A DNA stretch of 64,000 nt from Anaerostipes rhamnosivorans. GTDB taxonomy: Bacteria; Bacillota; Clostridia; Lachnospirales; Lachnospiraceae. The translations under genes were made by a program, and so were the position numbers. Under the pieces are notes generated by a model. That model was given only the letters and a program-made list of their open reading frames with translations. It was not told where the DNA came from and made no database searches. Position 1 is the stretch's first letter. Each line of letters begins with the position of its first letter. The DNA lies in contig NZ_CP040058.1 in assembly GCF_005280655.1 (NCBI RefSeq), positions 2,828,001 through 2,892,000 of the forward strand, read 5' to 3'. Positions 1-9,456 of the stretch are shown one piece after another.

Positions 1-704
1 ACCGTTGCTCCGATGGCAAGCTTTTTCAGGGCAAGGATTCCCTGCTTTGCACCTTTTTTTGAAGAATAAGCCAACGATTCACGGAGAATCGGATACAGCG
101 TAAACAATCCAAAACTTCTGATGTTCAGCACTTCACGATCTTCCGCGGGAAGCATTTCAATCTGTTTTTTTAAATTCTTCCTGGCGTTAAACAGTAGATT
201 TTTGACCGCATTTTCTTTACAGCCCAGTGCCTCCCCGATCTCCTTCATTTTCATCTGCTGGAAAGAGTACAGCAAAAGAGCCGCCCTCTGCTTTTCTGGA
301 AGTCTCTGGATACACTTATGCAGCAGTTCCGTCTTTTCGTTCTCCAATACCACATCCTGGGGAGTTTCGCTGTCATCAGTAAGGCTCTTGATAAACTCTA
401 CATTTTCGTCACCGATAAAGGCCTCTTCATGTTCTTTAATGGATTTCACGCAGCAGTGATATGTAATCTGCCTCTGCCATGCACAGAAAGCCATGCTGTC
501 CTTTAAAGACGGCAGAGACCGGTAGACCTCCAGATAGATTTCCTGAAGAAGGTCATCGACCTTGTTCCGGTTCTTACAAAAATTGTATACAAAAAACCGA
601 GTCGGTTCGATCGTCGCCTCGTACAAATAGGCAAAAGCCTGCCCGTCTCCCTGTTTTGCCTGTTCCACATAGGGAACCAGTTCCTCATATCTTTTCTCTC
701 TCAT
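1..704 (-). CDS. ECF-type sigma-70 factor, 3' end cut by window edge
   Basis: The reading frame opens with ATG at 704 behind an AAGGGAGAAGG ribosome site and stays open to the window start (234 codons seen). Residues 1-90 look like sigma region 2 (helix with DDLLQEIYLEVYRSL) and residues about 115-165 like region 4 with a helix-turn-helix (PEKQRAALLLYSFQQMKMKEIGEALGC, here split by eye). This is the usual short ECF layout, which recruits RNA polymerase to a small regulon. After region 4 the protein continues (LRESLAYSSKKGAKQG, then a hydrophobic start LAIGAT), so it has a C-terminal extension that may enter the membrane. No anti-sigma gene is visible, as it would lie beyond the edge. A TTGATT-17-TATACT promoter lies just upstream. 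Family is confident; regulon unknown. Confidence 0.8.
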   Translation of the reverse strand, partial: MREKRYEELVPYVEQAKQGDGQAFAYLYEATIEPTRFFVYNFCKNRNKVDDLLQEIYLEVYRSLPSLKDSMAFCAWQRQITYHCCVKSIKEHEEAFIGDENVEFIKSLTDDSETPQDVVLENEKTELLHKCIQRLPEKQRAALLLYSFQQMKMKEIGEALGCKENAVKNLLFNARKNLKKQIEMLPAEDREVLNIRSFGLFTLYPILRESLAYSSKKGAKQGILALKKLAIGAT

Positions 705-742
705 CCTTCTCCCTTTATTTGCTGCACCATGTTTTGAAACAA

Positions 743-771
743 AGTATATAGGAGAAAATCAAAAAAATCAA
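743..771 (-). promoter_or_regulatory. Candidate sigma-A promoter of the ECF sigma gene
   Basis: On the minus strand there is TTGATT (766-771), a 17-bp spacer and TATACT (743-748), about 40 bp before the ATG at 704. The -35 overlaps the T-run of the preceding terminator. Confidence 0.55.
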
Positions 772-797
772 CCGGAGGAAATTTCTTTCCACCGGTT
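760..797 (-). terminator. Intrinsic terminator after the RpoD-like gene
   Basis: A 12-bp stem (arms 770-781 and 786-797, one mismatch) with a 4-nt loop is followed on the minus strand by a run of T. It lies 25 bp past the stop codon of the sigma gene that ends at 822. Confidence 0.85.
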
Positions 798-821
798 CAT
801 CCTTCCTGGGACCTATAAAAT

Positions 822-1880
822 TCAATCTTCGATATAAGCTTTCAGACGTTTTGTTTCTTTCTTCATTTTCAGCTTTCTTAAAGCCTTTCCCTCGATCTGG
901 CGGATGCGCTCTCTTGTCACATGATATTCTTTTCCCACTTCCTCCAGGGTCCAGATACGGTCTCCCACAAAACCAAATCTGAGCCTTAAAATGGTCTGCT
1001 CCCGTTCTGTGAGTTCTGATAAGATCTGGTCAATCTGCTCTGACAGTATCTCATGTTTTGCTGACTCAAACTGTTCCGGCATACTCTCATCTGCCACAAA
1101 ATTGATCAGCATCGTATCCTCTTCCTCGCCCACAGGGGTATCCAGCGATACCGTATCACTGTACAGTCTCATGATCTCTTCCATCTGGTCTCTGGTCAGT
1201 CCCATAGCCTTAGAAAGCTCGTCAGTATTGGGTTCCCGCCCATTTTCCGCCAGGAACTTCCGGGCAGCACTGTTTACCTTTCCCATCTTTTCTTTCATAT
1301 GGACCGGGATGCGGATCGTTCTTGCCTGGTCTGCGATGGCGCGCGTAATGGACTGGCGGATCCACCACATAGCATAAGTGCTGAATTTGAATCCTCTCCG
1401 GTAATCAAACTTGTCCACTGCTTTCATAAGACCGATATTTCCCTCCTGGATTAGATCCAGTAGAGCCATATTGCTGCCAGCCACATACCGTTTGGCCACG
1501 CTGACCACCAGCCGCAGATTCGAGTTGATCATTTTGTCTTTCGCAGTCTGGCTGCCCGCCTCGATCTCCTTTGCCAGCTTCTCCTCCTGCTCCCTGGACA
1601 GTAGAGGAATGGAACCTATCCTGCGCAGATAAGTCTTTACAGAATCCTCCAGAATATCTTGATCTGTCTCTACAGATTCTTCCGTATGCTGCCTGTCATC
1701 ATCTTTTGCTGTGAAATCCGAGAACTCTATGCTTTGGTCCTTCAGCCGGCTAATAATATAATCAAACTCCTGTTCACTCAGGTTTTTGTCAAATACCTTA
1801 TCAACCTCATTCAAATCAATGACATTATGATTCTGTCTGGCTGTCCTTATCAGTTCTGTAATCTGCTCTTCAATCTCCAC
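822..1880 (-). CDS. rpoD: RpoD/SigA-like primary sigma factor
   Basis: Sigma-70 protein of 352 aa. Regions seen in order: a short region 1.1-like N-terminus (1-75), region 1.2 ([16 protein letters not shown], 79-94), region 2 with [17 protein letters not shown] (167-182), which binds the -10 element, region 3 (about 195-255), and region 4.2 helix-turn-helix [20 protein letters not shown] (311-330) for the -35. The start is GTG at 1880, chosen because AGGAGG lies 9 nt upstream. It is monocistronic here, between the trp operon and an ECF sigma gene, not beside dnaG as rpoD commonly is in Firmicutes. It may therefore be the housekeeping factor moved out of context or an RpoD paralogue; a whole genome would decide. 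Confidence 0.88.
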   Translation of the reverse strand: MEIEEQITELIRTARQNHNVIDLNEVDKVFDKNLSEQEFDYIISRLKDQSIEFSDFTAKDDDRQHTEESVETDQDILEDSVKTYLRRIGSIPLLSREQEEKLAKEIEAGSQTAKDKMINSNLRLVVSVAKRYVAGSNMALLDLIQEGNIGLMKAVDKFDYRRGFKFSTYAMWWIRQSITRAIADQARTIRIPVHMKEKMGKVNSAARKFLAENGREPNTDELSKAMGLTRDQMEEIMRLYSDTVSLDTPVGEEEDTMLINFVADESMPEQFESAKHEILSEQIDQILSELTEREQTILRLRFGFVGDRIWTLEEVGKEYHVTRERIRQIEGKALRKLKMKKETKRLKAYIED

Positions 1881-1934
1881 AGCTGTCTGCCTCCTTTCTA
1901 TTCATGATCGGCAACAAGATAATCCGAAAGAACA

Positions 1935-1956
1935 AGGCCGGAATAAATTCCGGCCT
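1935..1956 (-). terminator. Hairpin, probable end of the trp operon
   Basis: A 9-bp perfect inverted repeat (AGGCCGGAA / TTCCGGCCT) with a 4-nt loop lies about 140 bp past trpA. The T-run after it is weak (TGTTCTTT), so it may be a poor terminator. Confidence 0.5.
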
Positions 1957-2098
1957 CTCTCACTGTTTTTCCGCATATTTTCTTTTATTTTACCACATTC
2001 TCTTAGTTTTCATAAGGCTTTTGGCGAAAAAGCTTTATTTTATTACAATTCATCAATAATCTTCCATCCCTTATTGTACAAATTGTACAACAGATTGT

Positions 2099-2884
2099 TT
2101 ACTCATCCAATGCATCCCGGAGGCTTTTGGTGAATTCATATACCTTTTCGGGGCTGTCTTCCCCATATTGGCTGATGATCTTTACGATGGCGCTGCCCAC
2201 AATGACGCCGTCGCAGTACTGGCTCATCTTTTTCGCCTGTTTTGGTCCTGAGATCCCGAATCCCACCGCACATGGAATCTTAGCATTTTGTTTAATCACA
2301 TCAAAGAATGCGTCAAAGTCTGTGGTAAATTCGTTCCTTGTACCAGTGACCCCGATAGATGAGACACAGTATAAGAACCCTTCCGCATCTTTGGCGATGG
2401 CTTCGATCCGGTCGTGGGATGCCGGGGTCACCAGGCTGATATTGTCTACCCCGTGCGCTGCTGCCGTTCCCTGGATTTCTTCTTTTTCTTCATACGGCAT
2501 ATCCGGCACAATGACACCGTCAATGCCGCATTCATTGCATAGATCAAAAAACCGTTCCGTACCAAACCGGTAGATGGTATTCAGATACATCATCATCACA
2601 AACGGGGTGTCTGTCTCCTTCCGAAGCTCCTTTACCATCTCAAAAATTCCTGCCAGGGTGGTTCCCCCATTAAGGGAATGCTGGCTGGCTTCCTGGATGA
2701 CAATGCCCTCTGCGATAGGATCGGAAAACGGGATTCCGATCTCAATGATGTCCGCGCCTGCATTTACCATGCTCATAATGTTTTTCTTAGTGGTCTCATA
2801 TCCATAATCTCCGGATACAATATAGGTGATCAATGCCTTCTGGCCATTTTTTCCCCTCTTTTCAAACGCTTTTCTAATTCTCAT
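2099..2884 (-). CDS. trpA: Tryptophan synthase alpha chain
   Basis: Protein of 261 aa, usual length for TrpA. It cleaves indole-3-glycerol phosphate to indole, which passes through a tunnel to TrpB. The catalytic Glu is in [14 protein letters not shown] (Glu48, Asp55), the TIM-barrel phosphate-binding segment is [10 protein letters not shown], and [10 protein letters not shown] is the C-terminal family motif. It is the last gene of the trp operon and overlaps trpB by 11 bp, consistent with translational coupling of the two subunits. Cytoplasmic alpha2-beta2 complex. Confidence 0.97.
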   Translation of the reverse strand: MRIRKAFEKRGKNGQKALITYIVSGDYGYETTKKNIMSMVNAGADIIEIGIPFSDPIAEGIVIQEASQHSLNGGTTLAGIFEMVKELRKETDTPFVMMMYLNTIYRFGTERFFDLCNECGIDGVIVPDMPYEEKEEIQGTAAAHGVDNISLVTPASHDRIEAIAKDAEGFLYCVSSIGVTGTRNEFTTDFDAFFDVIKQNAKIPCAVGFGISGPKQAKKMSQYCDGVIVGSAIVKIISQYGEDSPEKVYEFTKSLRDALDE

Positions 2885-4064
2885 CTAATTTCACTCCTCT
2901 ATATCTGGCTACCTGGAATACATCCTTATCTCCCCGTCCTGACAGACAGATGACAACACTTTGATCCTTTTCCATTTTAGGAACAATCTCCATGGCCGCT
3001 GCCACTGCATGGGCAGATTCAATCGCAGGGATGATCCCTTCCATCTTTGTCAAATACTCAAATGCGCATACCGCCTGTTCATCTGTAATGCTCACATACT
3101 CAGCCCGGCCAATGTCATGCAGGTGGGCATGCTCCGGCCCGATTCCGGGATAGTCAAGCCCTGCGGAAATGGAGTAAACCTCGTCAATTTGACCTTCCTC
3201 ATTTTGCAGAAACAGACTTTTCATTCCGTGGAAAATTCCTTTGCTTCCTCTGGCGATGGTAGCGGCGTGCTCTATCGTATGGACTCCTCTTCCCGCTGCC
3301 TCGGCGCCGACCAGGCGGACATCCTCATCCTTTACAAAGTCATAGAATGCCCCCATGGCATTGCTTCCTCCGCCAACACAGGCGATGACACAGTCCGGAA
3401 GCTTTCCTTCCTTTTCCCGCATCTGTTTTTTTGTCTCCTCGCTGATGATCTTCTGGAAATCCCTGACCATGGTCGGGTAAGGATGAGGCCCCATAACCGA
3501 TCCGATACAATAAAAAGTTGTCTCAATATTCGTAGCCCAGTCTCTCATGGCTTCGTTGATGGCGTCCTTTAATGTCTGTGTCCCGCTCTTAACGGCAACC
3601 ACCTTTGCTCCCAAAAGCTCCATGCGGTACGCGTTCAGGCTCTGGCGTTCCACGTCCTCCGCCCCCATGTAAACCACACATTCCATGTCAAACAGCGCCG
3701 CAACTGTTGCTGTTGCCACTCCGTGCTGTCCTGCCCCTGTCTCTGCGATGATCCGTTTCTTTCCCATACGTTTTGCCAGCAGGATCTGACCCAGGACATT
3801 GTTGATCTTATGGGCTCCGGTGTGGTTTAAATCCTCCCGTTTTAAAAAGACTTTGGCGCCTCCTAAATCCTTCGTCATATGCTTAGCCTCATACAGCATG
3901 GACGGCCTGTTTGCATAATCTCTGTAATACTTGTGGAGTTCCTCTAAAAAGTCAGGATCATTTTTATAGGTTTCATAAGCTTCATTTAACTCATTCACTG
4001 CATTCATCACGATCTCCGGCACATACTGCCCTCCGAAATCGCCGAATCTTCCGATTTTACTCAT
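2874..4064 (-). CDS. trpB: Tryptophan synthase beta chain
   Basis: Protein of 396 aa, matching TrpB1-type enzymes. It condenses indole with L-serine using PLP. The PLP Lys is Lys86 in HTGAHKINN, the catalytic Glu is in AETGAGQHG, and the phosphate-binding loop is [10 protein letters not shown] near residue 230. It overlaps trpF by 8 bp upstream and trpA by 11 bp downstream. All catalytic motifs are intact. Confidence 0.97.
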   Translation of the reverse strand: MSKIGRFGDFGGQYVPEIVMNAVNELNEAYETYKNDPDFLEELHKYYRDYANRPSMLYEAKHMTKDLGGAKVFLKREDLNHTGAHKINNVLGQILLAKRMGKKRIIAETGAGQHGVATATVAALFDMECVVYMGAEDVERQSLNAYRMELLGAKVVAVKSGTQTLKDAINEAMRDWATNIETTFYCIGSVMGPHPYPTMVRDFQKIISEETKKQMREKEGKLPDCVIACVGGGSNAMGAFYDFVKDEDVRLVGAEAAGRGVHTIEHAATIARGSKGIFHGMKSLFLQNEEGQIDEVYSISAGLDYPGIGPEHAHLHDIGRAEYVSITDEQAVCAFEYLTKMEGIIPAIESAHAVAAAMEIVPKMEKDQSVVICLSGRGDKDVFQVARYRGVKLDEN

Positions 4065-4680
4065 TGTTTCCTCCTCTTACAAACTGGATTACCCGTATCA
4101 TTTTATCTCTGTCTTTGACTCCCCCGGTTTCAATCCCGCTGGAAATGTCAATTCCGTATGGCTCTGTATCCTCTAAAATCCCAGGAAGAATATCTATAGT
4201 CAGACCACCTGCTATAAAGTAAGGCTTATGGATGTCTGCCTGCCGGAGAACGTCAAAGTCCATGACCTTTCCGGTGCCCCCATAGGAATCTTCTGAAAAG
4301 CTGTCCAGCAGAAGCTTATCTGCCGGAAGCTCCATGGCTTTTTGGATGTCCTCTGCCGTCCTCACACGGACGGCTTTCCAGATCTCTTTTCCTGTCTGCC
4401 ATTTCACTTTTTCGATGTACTCTCTGTCTTCGTCCCCGTGCAGCTGAATGATATCAATGCCCGACTGCCAGGCTTCAGAGATCAAATTCTCTGCTGCTTC
4501 ATTTACAAAGACGCCCACCTTCTTAATGGAGGGGTCTAACTGCTTCCCCAGCTCCTGTGCTTTTTGGGCACTGACTTTTCTTTTGCTCTCGGCAAAAACA
4601 AAGCCGATATAGTCCGGAATACACTCATTTGCATAGATGATATCCTCCGGTCTTCGAAGCCCGCACATTTTGATTTTCAT
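4057..4680 (-). CDS. trpF: Phosphoribosylanthranilate isomerase
   Basis: Protein of 207 aa, normal TrpF length. It performs the Amadori rearrangement of N-(5-phosphoribosyl)anthranilate to CdRP. The N-terminal [11 protein letters not shown] carries the catalytic Cys, [20 protein letters not shown] carries the catalytic Asp and phosphate-binding Gly residues, and [15 protein letters not shown] is the C-terminal signature. It overlaps trpC by 4 bp (ATGA) and trpB by 8 bp. Confidence 0.95.
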   Translation of the reverse strand: MKIKMCGLRRPEDIIYANECIPDYIGFVFAESKRKVSAQKAQELGKQLDPSIKKVGVFVNEAAENLISEAWQSGIDIIQLHGDEDREYIEKVKWQTGKEIWKAVRVRTAEDIQKAMELPADKLLLDSFSEDSYGGTGKVMDFDVLRQADIHKPYFIAGGLTIDILPGILEDTEPYGIDISSGIETGGVKDRDKMIRVIQFVRGGNNE

Positions 4681-5456
4681 AGGCTTCCCCTTAATTCCTC
4701 AATCGTCTTTTTTATATTTCCTGAACGCATCAGGGTTTCCCCGATGAGCACCGCATCGGCCCCATATTCCTTCACGGTTTTTATATCTGATCCGTCCTTC
4801 ATACCGCTCTCAGATACAAGAACCGCCTCATAGGGAACCTTTGTGGCCAGATTCTTTGTTGTGTTCAAGTCTACCTCAAAGGTCTTCAGATCCCGGTTGT
4901 TGATCCCGATGATATCGCATTTGCAGCGTGTGACCTTCTGTAGCTCTTCCTCATTGTGTACTTCGGTAAGACAATAAAGTCCAAGGGATTTTGCCAGCTG
5001 ATAGAATTTAAGAATCTCCCCTTCCTCCAGGATGGCCGCAATCAGAAGGACCGCGTCGGCTCCCAAAACCTTTGCCTCGTAGATCTGATACTCATCAATG
5101 ATAAAATCCTTCCTCAGGATTGGCAGGCTTACACTGGCCCTGATATCTGCCAGATATTTGGCCGCCCCTTTAAAATAATGTTCCTCCGTGAGACAGGAAA
5201 TGGCATTGGCCCCGGCTTTTTCGTAGGCTTTCGCCTGATCTGTGGGATGAAAATCCTCTGAGATGATTCCCTTGGACGGTGATGCCTTTTTTACCTCCGA
5301 AATGATGGAGATCCCGTCAGCCTGAAGCGCCGACTTAAAATCCAGTGGAATTCTTTTGGAATTCAGAGCCATCTCCCTGATCTCCTCCAAAGGGAATTTT
5401 TCTTTTTCTCTCTGAAGCTGTTCTTTTCTTTTTTCTACGATCTCATCTAATATCAT
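4677..5456 (-). CDS. trpC: Indole-3-glycerol phosphate synthase
   Basis: Protein of 259 aa, a single-domain TrpC. It closes the ring of CdRP with loss of CO2. Family motifs are SEVKKASPSKG (catalytic Lys), LPILRKDFIIDEYQIYEA, IGINNRDLKTFEVD and LVSESGM. It starts 12 bp after trpGD and overlaps trpF by 4 bp. In this operon TrpC and TrpF are separate proteins, unlike the enteric TrpC-TrpF fusion. Confidence 0.96.
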   Translation of the reverse strand: MILDEIVEKRKEQLQREKEKFPLEEIREMALNSKRIPLDFKSALQADGISIISEVKKASPSKGIISEDFHPTDQAKAYEKAGANAISCLTEEHYFKGAAKYLADIRASVSLPILRKDFIIDEYQIYEAKVLGADAVLLIAAILEEGEILKFYQLAKSLGLYCLTEVHNEEELQKVTRCKCDIIGINNRDLKTFEVDLNTTKNLATKVPYEAVLVSESGMKDGSDIKTVKEYGADAVLIGETLMRSGNIKKTIEELRGSL

Positions 5457-5468
5457 TGGTTCTCTCTC

Positions 5469-7106
5469 CTAATAGCGGTTGGTAAATTCAATAAACTGGT
5501 TGAGTTTTTCCAGGGCTTTTCCGGAATCGATGGACTTCCTTGCTATTTCAATTCCTTCCTGCATATCCTTTGCAGCCCCTATAGTATAGAGTGCGCTGCC
5601 TGCATTCATAAGGACAATATCCCGCTTTGGCCCCTGTTCTTTCCCAGTAAGGATCTCCCGGGTGATCACTGCGTTTTCATCTGATGTTCCGCCCTTGATG
5701 GAATCCTTTGGTGCCATAGCCATGCCGAATTCTTCCGGACTGATCTTATATGAGATCAACTTTCCATCCCGGATCTCGCAGATGCTGGTAGTATCAGAGA
5801 TGGAGATCTCATCCAGACAGTCATCCCCATATACAATCATCGCCTGCTTAACGCCCAGATTCTGCATAACTTCCGCCATCGGTCTTAAAAGATCCTCCTC
5901 GTAAACCCCAAGTACGATATAATTTGTCATGGCCGGGTTTGCCAGCGGCCCTAAAATATTAAATACCGACCGGACCCCCAGCTGGGCTCTCACTGGACCG
6001 GCATATTTCATAGATCCGTGATGTGTCTGCGCAAACAGGAACGCTACTCCGATCTCCTCCAGGCATTTCTGGTTTTGCTCCGGTGAAAGTCCAATCTTAG
6101 CCCCCAATGCCTCCAGCACATCCGCTGCCCCGCTTTTAGAAGACACACTGCGGTTGCCGTGCTTTGCCACTTTCTGCCCTGCCCCTGCGATCACAAATGC
6201 AGACGTTGTGGAGATGTTGAAACTGCTTGCCAGATCCCCGCCGGTTCCCACGATATCAATGGCCTCCGTCTCGCCTTTTACAACTGCCGCTTTTGCCCGC
6301 ATGACTTTTGCAAATCCAGTGATTTCGTCCACCGTCTCGTGGTTCATCCTAAGCCCTGTGACAAAGCTTGCGATCTGTGCCTGGGTCGCTCCTCCGGACA
6401 TGATACAGTCCATGGCCTCATACGCTTCGTCCGCTGTCAGATGTTTCCCCTCTACGATCTTTTCCAGGTATGGTTTCATGACGATCTTCTTAGCTGCCTC
6501 CATCTCTTCCTCCTTCTTTTCTGTCTTGATTTCGATTCCAGCAAGCTTTAAAAAGTTTTCAAAAATGGTCTTCCCGGACTCGGTCAAAATGGATTCTGGA
6601 TGGAACTGTATGCCGTAAACATCATAGTCTTTATGCTTTACTGCCATGACCTGCCCTTCATCGTCGGTGCCCACAATTAAGAGTTCATCCGGCATTCCCT
6701 CCCTGTCTACGATCAGGGAATGGTATCTGGCCACTGGAAGCGTTTCTGGAAGTCCATGAAAGAGAGACACACTACTGTCAACTGTTATTTTACTCTGTTT
6801 TCCGTGCATCAGCTGCTGTGCATGAACCGTCTTTGCCCCAAACACTTCCCCTATGGCCTGATGCCCAAGGCAGATGCCGAGGATTGGAATCCTGCCTGCA
6901 AAGTAACGGACAGCCTCCTTGGAAATTCCCGCCGTATCCGGATATCCCGGCCCCGGAGAGATAACCAATGCCTCTATATCTTTCTTTTTCATCTCTTCCA
7001 CTGTGATCTCGTCGTTTCTTACGACTTCAATATTTTCGTATAATTCACCGATTCCCTGATAGACGTTATAAGTAAAAGAATCGTAGTTATCTATTAATAA
7101 AATCAT
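5469..7106 (-). CDS. trpGD: Fused anthranilate synthase glutaminase and anthranilate phosphoribosyltransferase
   Basis: Protein of 545 aa with two whole domains. Residues 1-190 are a class I glutamine amidotransferase (TrpG): nucleophile Cys79 in GICLGHQAIG and the His-Glu pair in FHPES near 170. A charged Lys/Glu-rich linker lies at about 193-207. Residues 208-545 are TrpD with GTGGD (PRPP binding), NRSVSSKSGAADVLEALG and ILGPLANP. It supplies ammonia to TrpE and then transfers phosphoribose to anthranilate. The start overlaps the trpE stop by 4 bp (ATGA). The same fusion order is known in enteric bacteria. The uninterrupted frame and the linker argue against a mis-joined pair. Confidence 0.95.
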   Translation of the reverse strand: MILLIDNYDSFTYNVYQGIGELYENIEVVRNDEITVEEMKKKDIEALVISPGPGYPDTAGISKEAVRYFAGRIPILGICLGHQAIGEVFGAKTVHAQQLMHGKQSKITVDSSVSLFHGLPETLPVARYHSLIVDREGMPDELLIVGTDDEGQVMAVKHKDYDVYGIQFHPESILTESGKTIFENFLKLAGIEIKTEKKEEEMEAAKKIVMKPYLEKIVEGKHLTADEAYEAMDCIMSGGATQAQIASFVTGLRMNHETVDEITGFAKVMRAKAAVVKGETEAIDIVGTGGDLASSFNISTTSAFVIAGAGQKVAKHGNRSVSSKSGAADVLEALGAKIGLSPEQNQKCLEEIGVAFLFAQTHHGSMKYAGPVRAQLGVRSVFNILGPLANPAMTNYIVLGVYEEDLLRPMAEVMQNLGVKQAMIVYGDDCLDEISISDTTSICEIRDGKLISYKISPEEFGMAMAPKDSIKGGTSDENAVITREILTGKEQGPKRDIVLMNAGSALYTIGAAKDMQEGIEIARKSIDSGKALEKLNQFIEFTNRY

Positions 7107-8560
7107 AATTTGGCCGCCTCCTTAATCGCATTGATGACTGCAAGAGCCTTGTTTTCAGTCTCTTTATATTCCTTTTCCGGTTCAGAATCCGCGACGATAC
7201 CGGCCCCGGCCTGCACGTATCCTTTTCCGTCTTTGAATAAAACCGTGCGGATGGCGATACAGGTATCGATGTTGCCGTCAAATGCCAGATACCCGACGGT
7301 TCCTCCGTAAAGCCCCCGCTTTTTATTTTCCAGCTCATCAATGATCTCCATGGCTCTGACCTTCGGTGCCCCGGATAATGTTCCCGCAGGCAGTATGCTC
7401 ATGAGGGCATCCAGAGCTGTCTTATCTTCTCTAAGCTCCCCCTGCACATCGCTTACCAGATGGGTTACTTTTGAATATTTCTCTACCGACATAAAGTTAT
7501 CCACACGGACCGTGCCAAACCGGCACACTTTTCCCACATCGTTTCTTCCAAGATCCACAAGCATGGTATGTTCTGCCTGTTCCTTCGGATCGTGCATAAG
7601 CTGTCTGACGAATATGTCATCTTCCTTCTTTGTAGTTCCTCTCGGCACTGTGCCCGCGATAGGTTTTGTTGTCACGATTCCGTTTGTGACGCTCACCAGC
7701 ATCTCCGGAGAGGCCCCTGCGATCTGGTAGTCTACAAAATCAAAGAAGTATAAATACGGGGAAGGATTTGTTGTCCTTAAACACCGGTATACGTCAAATG
7801 GATCAGCCTCACTCTCAACCTCAAACCTCTGTGACAGGACTACCTGGAAGATGTCTCCGTCTTTAATGTATTCCTTAGCCTTCTCCACATTTGACATATA
7901 CTCTTCCTTGGTTAGATTTGATAGGACCCTGGTCTCACTTTTTGCTGTATGTTCTTTTCTGACCATGCGGAAGTTGTCGATCTGTTCGATCATCTGTTTT
8001 GCCTTCGGCTCCAGACTTGCATATTTTGTTTCCAGATCATCGTCTTCATGGACATTTTGAATGACGATCACCCGGTTTGTAAGATGGTCAAAAGCAACGA
8101 TCTCATCGTACATGCACAAATGGCATTCCGGCATATGCAAATCATCCTCCGGTACATTGGTCAGCTTCTTTTCCACAAACCGGATGGTGTCATAGCCAAA
8201 ATATCCGATAAACCCGCCTGTAAGCTTTGGTTTATCTACCAGCACCGGTGACTGGTATGCATTAACCATGTCTATTAAATAGGCAATGTGGTTTTCCACC
8301 GTCTGCTTCTTTCCGTCAAGCTCTATCTCTGTGCCATTGATCTTAATCTCTTTCTTGGGATTTACTCCGATAAAAGAATATCTCCCCCACTGGTCTCTGT
8401 TCTCCACACTCTCCAGCATAAAAGATGGAGTCCCTGATTTTCTCAGCGCCATAAACACCTGGATCGGCGTCACATGGTCACCCAAAACCTCATAAAATAC
8501 CGGCACTGTCGGATAAATTGTCAATAAATTCTTTACCTGTTCTAATGTTGGACTTAACAT
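7103..8560 (-). CDS. trpE: Anthranilate synthase component I
   Basis: Protein of 485 aa that makes anthranilate from chorismate, with ammonia from TrpG. The N-terminal half carries a tryptophan-feedback motif of LLES type (MLESVENRDQWGRYSFIG near residue 49). The C-terminal chorismate-binding domain has PIAGTVPRG, LVDLGRNDVG, GAPKVRAMEIIDELE and AGAGIVADS. The start ATG at 8560 has AGGAGG upstream. It is first in the operon, behind a Trp T-box leader, so expression should rise when tRNA-Trp is uncharged and activity should fall with free tryptophan. Confidence 0.97.
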   Translation of the reverse strand: MLSPTLEQVKNLLTIYPTVPVFYEVLGDHVTPIQVFMALRKSGTPSFMLESVENRDQWGRYSFIGVNPKKEIKINGTEIELDGKKQTVENHIAYLIDMVNAYQSPVLVDKPKLTGGFIGYFGYDTIRFVEKKLTNVPEDDLHMPECHLCMYDEIVAFDHLTNRVIVIQNVHEDDDLETKYASLEPKAKQMIEQIDNFRMVRKEHTAKSETRVLSNLTKEEYMSNVEKAKEYIKDGDIFQVVLSQRFEVESEADPFDVYRCLRTTNPSPYLYFFDFVDYQIAGASPEMLVSVTNGIVTTKPIAGTVPRGTTKKEDDIFVRQLMHDPKEQAEHTMLVDLGRNDVGKVCRFGTVRVDNFMSVEKYSKVTHLVSDVQGELREDKTALDALMSILPAGTLSGAPKVRAMEIIDELENKKRGLYGGTVGYLAFDGNIDTCIAIRTVLFKDGKGYVQAGAGIVADSEPEKEYKETENKALAVINAIKEAAKL

Positions 8561-8610
8561 ATAATCCTCCTATCTTCTTCGCTGTTCACTTCGCTCCAGG
8601 GGCAAATAAT

Positions 8611-8670
8611 TTCCTTACGCATTTTGTTTACATAGAGAAGTTAAGAGAACTCTCCTATGAAAACAAAAAA
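8611..8670. repeat. Diverged third copy of the hairpin repeat (trp leader)
   Basis: Between the T-box terminator and trpE lies a hairpin (CATAGAGAAGTT / AACTCTCCTATG) inside a stretch that aligns with the repeat at 40362-40430 and its flank: the T7 run, the CATAGG arm, the AGTTCTC core and a shared tail ACAAAATGCGTAAGGAAA (minus strand). The central block present in the other two copies is missing. The repeat abuts the T-box terminator and supplies its T-run. Confidence 0.55.
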
Positions 8671-8950
8671 AGGCCTATCATCCCTCTACAAGGGACGATA
8701 GACCGTGGTGCCACCCAAATTCAAGAGTCCTTCCGAAATCATAGACTCTCCTCTTAGAGTACTCCGCTTATGCTTTTATACTCCGTTCCCATAACGCGGG
8801 ATCACGGCGGCAGATACTGACAAAATGTGTTCTCTGCGCTCCTCACAAACCCATTCACATGACACGTGTATGCTGCCTTACACCGACCGGCCGCTCTCTG
8901 TAATACCGTTTGTCAAGCTACTTACTTTTGCTCAAAGGATTTCGTAATTT
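8660..8950 (-). promoter_or_regulatory. Tryptophan T-box leader with terminator/antiterminator
   Basis: On the minus strand the leader holds the conserved T-box GGGTGGCACCACGG (8703-8716), which pairs with the uncharged tRNA acceptor end. It is preceded by a stem with arms AGAGTC / GGACTCT and followed by a strong terminator (arms in 8671-8705, then T7). A candidate UGG specifier lies at 8851-8853 in GAATGGGTT; I could not fold Stem I, so this placement is tentative. Trp specificity is inferred mainly from the trpE operon behind it. Confidence 0.92.
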
Positions 8951-8956
8951 TTTATC

Positions 8957-8986
8957 ATTATATTCCAGGAAACCAAATTCTGTCAA
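8957..8986 (-). promoter_or_regulatory. Consensus sigma-A promoter of the trp operon
   Basis: A perfect TTGACA (8981-8986), an 18-bp spacer and a perfect TATAAT (8957-8962). Transcription should start near 8950, giving a leader of about 390 nt before trpE. Confidence 0.9.
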
Positions 8987-8987
8987 G

Positions 8988-9412
8988 TATTTTTTATTAA
9001 ATTTAAGGATGGAAACCACTCTCACTTCAATGATTGGAAGTATTTGAAATAGATATAGATTCGGTTGGAATGAGATTCGTACGCCTGATTCTGCGTAGGT
9101 CTTAGTAGTTTATATTTGAAAAGAGATGAATGATATATTCGTACAAGATTGTGTGAGAATGATTCCTCATCCTTGATTTACATTATAATACAATTTTCTT
9201 TTAGTTTCAACCATTATTTTACTTTTTTTACATTCTTATCAGTGATCGGGAAATAAATTTCAGTTTGCAAGCCCCTATCCACTTTTTTGAAACCAGGCAC
9301 CCCAGATATACTGATACGTTTGTATGAGAGTATCTACCGTTCCTTTCGTTGATAAAATGATTATAATCTGGAACAGTGAAGCAGGCTTGATATTTTTTGC
9401 TGTCTCAAAAGA
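8988..9412. other. Intergenic stretch with no recognised gene
   Basis: About 425 bp between the trp promoter and the icd terminator. It has no ORF of note, no tRNA shape and no clear repeat. A TATAAT-like block at about 9356-9366 has no convincing -35. Confidence 0.5.
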
Positions 9413-9443
9413 AAAAAGCCCCGAAATCTCTTTCAGGGCTTTG
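9413..9443 (-). terminator. Intrinsic terminator of icd
   Basis: An AAAGCCCTGAAA / TTTCGGGGCTTT stem (one mismatch) with a 4-nt loop and a T-rich tail on the minus strand, 14 bp past the icd stop. Confidence 0.85.
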
Positions 9444-9456
9444 ATCAGTCTATAAG

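Noticed and set aside
2961..3572. 203-aa plus-strand frame opposite trpB
   Set aside because: Shadow of a strongly conserved gene; Cys/His-rich composition typical of antisense translation.
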